From assembly GCA_026119935.1 (NCBI GenBank), contig JALRMH010000120.1:1-17105 (forward strand): DNA of 17,105 nt. Reading direction: 5' to 3'. The translations under genes and the position numbers were made by a program. A model generated the notes under the pieces. It was not told where the DNA came from. It ran no database searches and saw nothing but the letters and a program-made list of their open reading frames with translations. Below, one piece after another: positions 10,072-17,105 of this stretch (within the stretch, counting starts at the first letter, position 1; every line of letters starts with the position of its first letter). The DNA is from Endothia cerciana. Its lineage: Eukaryota > Ascomycota > Sordariomycetes > Diaporthales > Cryphonectriaceae.

Positions 10072-10186
10072 GCAAGGGTTAGAGTTGCAGGATTAGGATA
10101 GATTAGTAGCTGATCTATAATAATCCGGATTAGTTAGATCACTTAGGTAATCTAAGTAATCTAATAACTAATACTACTAACAGGAC

Positions 10187-10250
10187 TAAAGAGCTAGATA
10201 TATAAAGATATATTTATTTCTATTAGATAGATCTTGTATATAGCTCTTTA
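10187..10250. repeat. 10-bp inverted repeat inside the LTR
   Basis: TAAAGAGCTA (10187-10196) and TAGCTCTTTA (10241-10250) are perfect reverse complements, separated by 44 AT-rich bases. The position, about 120 bases after the TATA box, would put the hairpin in the 5' part of the element transcript. Confidence 0.6.
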
Positions 10251-10452
10251 GTTGTTAATCTAAATTCTAAATATACTTATATTTAGAAGCTCTAAAAGCA
10301 GTAAATATTTGCATAGACTATCTAGCTATATTTCTATATTTAAAGCTTATATTTGATACTGCTTTTATTAGTATAAACCTAATTAATACTTAGAGATCTT
10401 TAAATTACTATAGTGCTTATTATATTTTAATAACTCTTATTTAAGAATAATT

Positions 10453-10464
10453 TAGTATTAACTC
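10453..10464 (+). other. Candidate tRNA primer-binding site, copy 2
   Basis: TAGTATTAACTC follows the proposed LTR end after a three-base spacer. Undoing two RIP-type changes gives a TGGTATCAACTC-like block, similar to the TGGTATCAGAGC primer sites of many Ty3 elements. The match is inferred and short. Confidence 0.4.
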
Positions 10465-10485
10465 TTTAAATAATATAGAAATATA

Positions 10486-12612
10486 ATAGCTCTAAGAACT
10501 CTTTTTTCATCTTTATATAGCGCGTAGCTTACTTAAGAAGAACTTATCTAGCAAGTCCTCTAACTTACTTAATGCATTAAATAACTCTACCTGTATTAGT
10601 AATAGTAAGAAAATATTATTCAAGCTTAGCAGGAGCAAATTCAGTATAGCACTCAGGCTCTTACTATTATTAATAATAATAAAAGCTATAAGATAGATAA
10701 GCTAGCTATATATAATAGCACTTAAAAACTTCTTTAAGGATTCCTTACCTACTATAAGGTATACTTTTTGTATAATGCCTTCTAGTTTATTATAGAACCT
10801 GAGAAAGTTATCCTTGCTAGAACTCGCTTTAAAAAGGATACTCTTATCTAGTATAAGCCTTCTCTCTACAACTATCTAGAATATGCTAACAACCCTGATA
10901 TATATACTAAGAGCATTAAGGAAATATTCAACTCCTTTACAAGCTTCGAGAAAGCCTTTAAGAAAACCTTTAGTAACCTTAATAAAAAACACACTATAGC
11001 TTAGCAGCTAATAGACTTTAAATAAACTAAGTTAGCATTAGCTTATATAGTTAGGTTTAAGCAACTTATAGCACGACTTTTATAAGAAGATAAGAACCTT
11101 ATAAAATACTATTATAAAGGACTTAAAGACAAAGTTAAGAATAAAATCTCTAAGCAGGATTAGCCTAAAGACTTTATAATATTTGCAAATATAGCTATTA
11201 AAATTAATAACTATCTTTATAAATAATAGATAGAGAAGTCTAAAAAAGAAGGAAGCTAACCTATATAGCACTTATAGTTAAGTAATAGCAAGAAGTTCTA
11301 GCTTAAAAATTAAAGTGAAAATCAGTGCTAGAATATAATATAAAATAGAAGTACTTATACTAGCCTGATAAAACTAAATATAGCTAATTATTAGTTTATA
11401 AAAAGACTAAATAATAGCGTTAAGTATTATAATTATAGAAAATATAACTACTTTATATAGAAATATAGATAATTTAAGAAATTATAATAGCAATTAGTCT
11501 AAGAGGGATAATAAGTGAATATTCTTTAATAATAGGAACTTAATTAACTAAGTAATAATATCTTACTAGAGCAAGTATTAAACCTTATCTGCAATTATAG
11601 ACTCTTTAATTAAATATTTTGCTTTAATAATAGATATTTAATACACTTTTTAAAGAAAGAAGGCTTAGAATAGTTCCCTAAAGCACTTAAAAAGATATAG
11701 CGACTAGCAATGAATAAAAAGGACTTAACTTATAATATAGCACTGAACAACAGCAACTTAGACTATTTAAGTATCTTTGAGAGGGAACTTGAAAGAAAGG
11801 TTTAGAAACTTAAGAATAAGGATCTAGGACTATACTTAATAGCTTATTATAAAGAACGCCTCTTATCCTAAGCAATTATAGAAACTATAAAAGAAAGAAT
11901 ACCTTAGGACTAATAGCTAGACAATATACTAAAACTTATTATTCTAAGAGTAGAAGATGAAAATACTATAAATAAAGAAGAAACTTATAGCTATAACTTA
12001 GACTAAAGACAGAACACTTAGAACTTAGTAATTAAATATATAATATATAGCTTTAGATTTAAGAACCTCTTTACTATAGTATTTATCTAGAATATTAAAG
12101 CTGAATAACTAAAGGATATTAAAATTAGCTTAATTAATAGAAGATACTATAAGCTTATATAGATCTTATATATATACTATAGCTGCGAGATATACTTTAT
12201 AGAGAAAGTCAAATATAAGTAGTTCCTAGTTAGAGAGTTTAGCTAGATTATTTAAGTAATTAAGGAACTCTATCTATAATTTAGAGAAATTCTTAATAAA
12301 AAGCATAACAACGTTTATATCGGATTACTAGATAACTATCTTAGAGAATGCGTTAATAAGAAAGTCAAATAGTAGCAGTATAGAACTACCGACTATACTA
12401 TCTATATCTACTATAAGGTTCGAGACTAGTATAAGCACTAGGATAATAAAGAATAATGCATGTAAGGCTAATAGCAAGCTAGAAAGCTAGCTTAGAGAGC
12501 AGCTTATAGAGTACGAGAATCTTTAAAAAAGAAGGATCGCTTGTAATAAGACTATAGATAATCAAGGCTTAAAGGTTTCTATATATAGCAGAAAAAAGCT
12601 ATATATATATAA
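10486..12612 (+). pseudogene. gag: gag, copy 2 (capsid part plus zinc knuckle)
   Basis: This is the only Gag N-terminus in the window. ATA at 10486 (ATAGCTCTAAG) may be a RIP-altered ATG; it is 33 bases after the primer-site candidate, and no unmutated start is present. Landmarks are a YYKVYFLYNAFQF block near 10750, SLYNYLEY at 10861, FTSFEKAFKKTF at 10933, AYIVRFKQLI at 11041 and YYKGLKDKVKNKIS near 11110, which together match the retrotransposon Gag core. The knuckle at 11425-11466 has lost all its cysteines and its histidine to tyrosine. The C-terminal half parallels copy 1 to a TAA at 12610-12612. A 63-codon minus-strand open frame at 11271-11080 is only a shadow of this gene. Confidence 0.85.
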
Positions 12613-12953
12613 AATTAGATATCTATATTAATAGAAAACGATACAGCGCTTTATTAGACAGCAGCACTTAAGGAAACTTTATATCACTAGTAATTATTAA
12701 TAAAGTATAACTATAATAGCATTAAAAGAAACGACTTTATCAACTTAATACTATAAAAGAATAACTAGTTATATATAATTAAAGAGTAATTAATAAAGAG
12801 ACTAATTATCTACCTATCTTAATTTAAAGATGTATAACCTTTATTATATTAAATATTACAGATATAGTATATTATAAACTAATTATAAGACTTCCTTAGC
12901 TTAAGAAGTATAATCTTTGAATTAATTAGACTACTAGCTAGATCTTATAGAAT
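12585..12953 (+). other. Aspartic protease domain of pol, copy 2
   Basis: ALLDSST (active site at 12657-12665) is followed by GNFISLVIINKV and ends with IIRLP*LKKYNL*IN*, where the stops occupy tryptophan or glutamine positions of the usual LGLPWLKKYNPQINW block. DSS in place of DSG is shared with copy 1, so the change predates the split of the copies or hit the same site twice. Confidence 0.75.
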
Positions 12954-13418
12954 AATGCTGTTATCTATAAGAAGGTTGTAATCAATAGCGAAGGATCGGA
13001 TTCAGTTATTAAAAGACACTTAAGGAAAGAGGCCTTAAATAAACTTACAACTACCTCTAAATTAGCAGGGCTGATAGCTTATAGAAAAGAATCTAGTAAT
13101 AATGAATTTAAACAAAAAGTGCTAAAGCATTAGCAGATTAGTATAATAATAAGCATACGCAGGCTTAGAGAAGCTTAGCCTGACTTAGAGCGATAATAGA
13201 AGTGTAGACTTTAGAACTATAAGGAAATCCTATAATTATAACTTAGGAAATTCAGTCTAGCCTAAAGAGAACCCCTAGAGCTATTAAAGAAACGACTAAC
13301 AAGCAAGAGAAAGAAATCGTCCTTAGATAAAAACACTTAATAATACCTCCTGTTCCTCTATAAAGTAGAAATAAAGAAGGACAGACTAATACTAATATTC
13401 GCTAAAATACTACAAGAG

Positions 13419-14780
13419 TACTATAAATTCATAAAGCTGTTTTAAAGAAAATTTAACACAAAACTTCTAGAATATAACTTATATAATTACGAGATACTAC
13501 TAAAAGAAGGAACTTAGCTATAGTTCTTCCTTATTTATAGGCTTAATAAAGCAAGATTAAAGATATTTAAAGAATACTTTAATAAGAACTTTAAAAAAGG
13601 ATATATTAGATTATTATAATTACTAGCAGAATACCTGATTTTATTTATATTAAAGAAAAACAAGAAACTCTGACTTTATATAGATTATAGACAGCTTAAT
13701 AATATTACTATTAAAAACTAATACTCTTTACTACTTTTTAAGGAAATCAAGGATCGACTATAAAGTATATAATAGTTTATAGTATTAAACTTTAAGAAAG
13801 GTTACTACTATATCTGTATTAAGAAAGAAGAAGAATAAAAAACAGTATTTAAGACTTGCTATAAATATTATAAATACTTGATTATACTTTTTAAGTTAAT
13901 TAATATACTAGTATCCTTCTAGGAAATAATCAACTATATCCTCTGCAAATTCTTAAATATTATATACATTATCTACCTTAATAATATCCTTATCTACTCT
14001 AAGACCCTTGAAGAATATAAACAACATGTACAGCAAATACTTCAGACACTTCAGGATATATACCTTTTAATAAAACTAGTTAAAAGCTACTTTTATATTT
14101 AAAAAGTCGACTATCTCAGATATATAATTAAACTAAGATATATTAGAATATAAAAGAATAAGATATAAGCAGTTAGAGACTAGCTTATATTAAAAAATAT
14201 TAAAGATATTAAAGTATTTCTTAAATATATCAACTTCTATTAGCAATTTATTAATAAGTATAGCAATATTACTAGACCTTTTATAAATTTTATAAAAAAA
14301 GACCTATCTTTTTAATAGAACTAGAAAGAAAACTAGGCCTTCGAAATAATTAAAGAGTTAATTATTAAAGACCCTGTTTTATAAGAATCAGACTTTTAAA
14401 AAAGATATAAATTATATATAAACGTATCAGATTACGCACTTAGTGTAGAACTCAACTAACGCAATAAGCAGAGACAACTATAAATAGTTGCTAACTTTTT
14501 AAAAAAGCTTAATAGACTAGAGTTATAGTACAAAATATTAAATAAAGAACTTATAGCTATAGTAGAAGCATTTAAGAAATAGGAATACTATCTTATAAGT
14601 GCTAAATATATAATTAAAGTATTTTCAGATTATAAGAATCTCACTATATTTATAATAATAAAGAACTTTAATAGAAGACAAGTAAGATAGGTAGAGTACT
14701 TATTCTAGTTCAACTTTAAAGTTATCTATATCTAAAGTAAAGAAAACGCTAGAGCAGACGCTCTTAGCAGAAGATCAGAC
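13419..14780 (+). other. Reverse transcriptase and RNase H domains of pol, copy 2
   Basis: EYYKFIKLF, EYNLYNYEILLKEG, YIDYRQLNN (about 13677), FKLINILVSF and YLNNIL (13974-13991) are in register with copy 1. The RT aspartates are asparagines here too. RNase H reads INVSDYALS where copy 1 reads TDALNYALS, so each copy kept a different aspartate of this block. ELIAIVEAF and ENARADALSRR are well preserved. Confidence 0.9.
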
Positions 14781-14963
14781 TATCAGGACAAGATTAAGGA
14801 AGAGATCTAGGATATCTTCGTAATTAATAAGAAAGGAGACCTTATTAACATATATAAGGAGCTTGCAGCAGCCTTTAGAATAAAACTTTAAGATAAAGAC
14901 TTTAAACAGATGACTCTAGCAGAATAAGACAAGTATATTAGAGATGTATATAGTGCTCTAGTA

Positions 14964-15987
14964 TATAGATATTAGAGAGTTAGGGCAACTTATAAATAAA
15001 TTAAAAGACACTAGAACTTACTAAGCTTTAGGAAAAGAATCGAAGATATCTTATAATATTATAACAGCTATAAAAAGAATAAAGCAGAAAGACACAAGCC
15101 TTACAGACTACTATAACCTCTACTAATATTTATAACTATTTAATAGTTAATTAGTCTAGACTTTATTATTAAGCTATTACTTTTATAAAAACCTTTAATT
15201 AAAATGCTATATAATAGCATCCTAGTAGTAATTTATAGACTAAGCAAATATATTTATTTCCTTCTTTATAAAAAAAGCAATATAGTAGAAAAACTTATAT
15301 ATATATTTCTTAAAATGATTATTGCTAACTATAATATACTAGAAGAAGTAATCTTTAATAAAAATAAGAAGTTTAACTTGAAGTTTTAAACCTTGCTTAT
15401 AAAGTAACTTAGAATATAATATAGAATATCTATAGTATTTTATTCTTAGATAAATAGATAGACAGAAAAAATAAATCAGGTTATCGAATAGTACCTTCGA
15501 CATTATATTAATTAAGAATAAAATAATTAAGTCGACTTATTACCTCTTATATAATTCGCTTATAATAGTATAGATATAAGTATAATAAAGAAGTTGCTAT
15601 TCTTTATACTTTATAGATATAACTTGACAGCTTATTATAAAGCACTATTAAGAGCAGATATAAAAGCAGCAGATAAAAAGGTTAAAAAAATTAAAAAAAT
15701 CTAAAAAGAACTTTAGTTAGAACTATAATTCACTTAAGAATAAATAATATAATATACAAACTCTAAAAGGATTAAAGGACTAATCTTATAAAAGGGAAAT
15801 AAAGTCTACTTACTTTGCAAAAATATTAAAATAATAAAACCTAGTAATAAACTTAACTATAAGAAATTAAAACTATTTAAAATTTTATAATAAATCTCTT
15901 TAGTTAACTATAAACTTATACTACCTTATAAAATAAAAATATACTTAGTTTTCTATATTTTATTATTAGAACTAGTAATAAAAGAAA
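14964..15987 (+). other. Integrase domain of pol, copy 2
   Basis: SLDFIIK keeps the first catalytic D (15159). The second is N (15357, in IFNKNKKF). The glutamate is kept at 15465 in QTEKIN, again 35 residues on. The zinc-site pair at 15060 and 15069 has both cysteines changed to tyrosine. Confidence 0.88.
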
Positions 15988-16028
15988 TACTAATAGATAA
16001 TATAATAAAAATCAAAGATAACAAACTA

Positions 16029-16187
16029 GAATATAAAATAGAAAAAATTCTTAAATATAAAAGTAATAATAATATACTTAAGTACTTTATTAAGTAAAAG
16101 AGTTATCTAGCAAGTAAGAATTTATAAAAACTATAAAGAAATATTAGAAATACTATAAATAAATTAAAAAAATACTAGAAGAAAAAA
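16029..16187 (+). other. Chromodomain at the C-terminus of pol, copy 2
   Basis: EYKIEKILKYKSNNN is followed by LKYFIK*KSYLASKNL*K, aligned with the domain in copy 1. The cage tryptophan positions are stops, and a conserved glycine is serine. Confidence 0.8.
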
Positions 16188-16310
16188 ACTAGCTGCAACC
16201 TTAGTACTATACTACTAATAGTCACTTTAGTATTATAATAATAATAGAAAACTACTACCTAAGACCTCTCTGCCTTAGAATGAAAATCAGGCGCTGCAGT
16301 TTCACTCTCT

Positions 16311-16321
16311 AGAAAGGAAGG
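16311..16321 (+). other. Candidate polypurine tract, copy 2
   Basis: AGAAAGGAAGG corresponds to the tract at 9894-9904 at the common offset, with two G-to-A changes. It lies just before the left fragment of the 3' LTR. Confidence 0.55.
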
Positions 16322-16322
16322 C

Positions 16323-16384
16323 TAACTAGATATACTAGGATCAAAAGCTAAGGAACTCTAGTTAATAACCTTAAGGTATCCCTA
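16323..16384 (+). repeat. 3' LTR of copy 2, left fragment
   Basis: The sequence follows 9906-9967 closely up to TTAAGGTATC (TTAAGGTGTC in the other LTR) and then breaks off at about 16380-16384. The homologous continuation appears some 600 bases later. Confidence 0.65.
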
Positions 16385-16735
16385 GGACATCAAGCGAGTT
16401 TCCTCTTTACAAAGATTGCAATCCTCTTTATCAGCGAACCCCTCTAAGGAATTAAAGCTACGACGAATCATTTCTATAGCCCGCTCCTCTAACAGCCTTC
16501 GCTGTTTCTATATATAATTAAGACAAGCCTGCAACGCTAGTAAGGCTTATAAGGCAGTAGTATTTGCTGACTCTGCCTTAGCCTCTTTACTTAGGACTTT
16601 ATGCTTTTTATAAATTAAGCGCTTTACTAGAGAAGGGAATTAGCAACTATAAAAAGCACTTAAAAATAAGGAGACTAACTAGCAGAAGCTGAGAAATAAT
16701 TAGTATTATAACTTTAATCTAGAGAAATACACTTT
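16382..16735 (-). pseudogene. Possible C-terminal tail of a fungal DNA transposase
   Basis: Read on the minus strand towards a TAG at 16384-16382, the frame has few stops. It gives a charged helical tail with KEAKAESANTTAL, then KQRRLLEERAIEMIRR, then SLEGFADKED. Tails of this type (LRKQRRLLEERAxEMIRRGL) recur, to my recollection, at the ends of Fot/pogo-like transposases in ascomycete genomes. No DDE motif is present, so the catalytic part is missing or beyond recognition. The stop lies at the junction with the LTR and may not be native. The family assignment is inferred from one motif and could be wrong; a different multi-copy fungal protein with the same coiled-coil tail is possible. Confidence 0.4.
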
Positions 16736-16990
16736 TTATAATAAGAAGAGTTTTTAGTAAAGTAGTAGAAAGCTTCTATCTCTTAATAATAAGTATAAGC
16801 AGGTATTTTAATGCTAAAAATAGAAATAAGCTTAGTAAGATAATAGCGCTCTTAAGTTTTTATTAAATAATTAAGATGCGATTTATTAACTCTATTTAAT
16901 ATCTTAATTAAGAAGGTATAACTATATATATAAATAACTTGCTAGAATATTTATAAAAGATTATTAAAGATAATAATTAATAAGAGGGAG
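16385..16990. mobile_element. Insertion splitting the 3' LTR of copy 2
   Basis: About 606 bases separate the two LTR pieces and have no counterpart in the other LTR. The left third is less RIP-damaged and carries minus-strand coding signal; the right half (about 16740-16990) is very AT-rich with no feature I can support. The break falls at a TA in both LTRs, which would suit a Tc1/mariner/pogo-type element, but no clear terminal inverted repeat or clean TA duplication is visible. A truncated or rearranged fragment is therefore likely. Confidence 0.55.
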
Positions 16991-17105
16991 ATAATATTAT
17001 AATCTATTTAATATATAGGTTATAAACTAGAGTACTTAAGATAATTATTTAGAAGATAAAAAAAGGGTTTAATATTTTAAGAATTATAGCTTATATAAAT
17101 AAGGG
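16991..17105 (+). repeat. 3' LTR of copy 2, right fragment (runs off the window)
   Basis: The sequence aligns with 9965-10078 at offset 7,027 with no indel, and nearly all differences are transitions. It includes the TATA box at 17092-17098. The remaining 370 or so bases of the LTR would lie beyond the window. Confidence 0.85.

Larger units (their letters stand above)
5006..10449 (+). mobile_element. Ty3/gypsy chromovirus, copy 1, 5'-truncated and RIP-degraded
   Basis: Order on the plus strand: Gag zinc knuckle and C-terminal Gag, protease, reverse transcriptase, RNase H, integrase, chromodomain, polypurine tract, LTR. RNase H before integrase is Ty3/gypsy order, and the terminal chromodomain places it among chromoviruses. 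The 5' LTR and the N-terminal two thirds of the capsid part of gag are missing. Compared with copy 2, about 970 bases of internal sequence between the expected PBS and the knuckle are absent. Copy 1 aligns with copy 2 at a fixed offset of 6,417 from 5006 to about 9967, with mostly transition differences. The LTR at its right end also serves as the left LTR of copy 2. Confidence 0.92.
9906..10449 (+). repeat. LTR shared by copy 1 (3') and copy 2 (5')
   Basis: Bases 9965-10078 recur without an indel at 16992-17105, all later in the array, which shows a long terminal repeat. The proposed start TAATCAG follows a polypurine tract and the proposed end AAGAATA precedes a primer-site-like block; both ends fit TG...CA changed to TA...TA by RIP. 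An alternative start is the unmutated TGTC at 9960. The LTR holds a TATA box at 10065 and a 10-bp inverted repeat at 10187-10250. Total length is about 544 bases, or 490 with the alternative start. Confidence 0.7.
12585..16238 (+). pseudogene. pol: pol, copy 2 (protease, RT, RNase H, integrase, chromodomain)
   Basis: The frame, domain order and minus-one relation to gag are the same as in copy 1, again with no frameshift over about 3.65 kb. The TAA taken as the end (16236-16238) corresponds to that at 9819 in copy 1. Copy 2 is somewhat more decayed: both integrase zinc cysteines are tyrosine, an extra aspartate in the integrase core is lost, and the first RNase H aspartate (14421) is asparagine. 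The longest open stretch is again the integrase core (15204-15389). Confidence 0.9.
10450..17105 (+). mobile_element. Ty3/gypsy chromovirus, copy 2, nearly full length, RIP-degraded
   Basis: The element shares its 5' LTR with copy 1. It then has a candidate primer site, complete gag, pol through chromodomain, a polypurine tract and an interrupted 3' LTR that leaves the window. The internal region matches copy 1 base for base at offset 6,417, with differences mostly C/T and G/A. Some CpA/TpG sites survive only in copy 1 and others only in copy 2, so part of the mutation happened independently in each copy. The insertion at 16385-16990 came after this LTR was in place. Confidence 0.92.

Noticed and set aside
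11080..11271. Minus-strand 63-codon open frame
   Set aside because: It is antisense to well-supported Gag sequence in copy 2, so it is a shadow.
16385..16990. Complete pogo/Tc1 element with terminal inverted repeats
   Set aside because: The two ends do not pair convincingly, the catalytic domain is absent and the TA duplication is off by a base.
1..17105. Alternative genetic code in which TAG and TAA are read as glutamine
   Set aside because: Stops also stand at tryptophan positions (protease LPWL, chromodomain KWKGY), and catalytic aspartates, cysteines and histidines are lost in the same TpG/CpA contexts. Mutation explains all of it; recoding does not.

Overview
The window looks like a transposon graveyard from the nucleus of a filamentous ascomycete (Pezizomycotina) that has been through repeat-induced point mutation (RIP) or a very similar C-to-T process. 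Three signs point to this. Long reading frames are broken almost only by TAG and TAA, not TGA or frameshifts. TpG and CpA are depleted outside TGC/GCA. Repeat copies differ mainly by transitions. I found no intact protein gene, rRNA, tRNA or CRISPR array. The species cannot be fixed from this window; AT-rich RIP blocks occur in many Dothideomycetes and Leotiomycetes.

Region 1 (1-4762) holds the relic of one very large protein, about 1,590 codons in a single plus-strand frame. It is cut by the left edge and ends at a TGA after a 26-codon in-frame tandem duplication. I do not recognise the family. Region 2 (4763-5005) is a short stretch with little RIP and several inverted repeats.

Region 3 (5006-10449) is a 5'-truncated Ty3/gypsy chromovirus, copy 1. 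It starts abruptly in the Gag zinc knuckle and runs through protease, reverse transcriptase, RNase H, integrase and chromodomain to a 3' LTR. Region 4 (10450 to the window end) is a second, more complete copy that begins straight after that LTR with a possible primer-binding site and full gag. Copy 2 is aligned with copy 1 at a constant offset of 6,417 bases and no net indel over about 4.95 kb. The two copies therefore form an LTR-sharing tandem array.

The 3' LTR of copy 2 is split by about 600 bases (16385-16990) that carry, on the minus strand, what may be the C-terminal tail of a fungal DNA transposase. The LTR resumes at about 16991 and runs off the window.

None of these elements can be active as they stand. 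The Ty3 polyprotein has lost its reverse-transcriptase aspartates, an integrase aspartate and its zinc ligands, all by changes that RIP explains. What the window records is element architecture, order of insertion and the sequence context of the mutation process.
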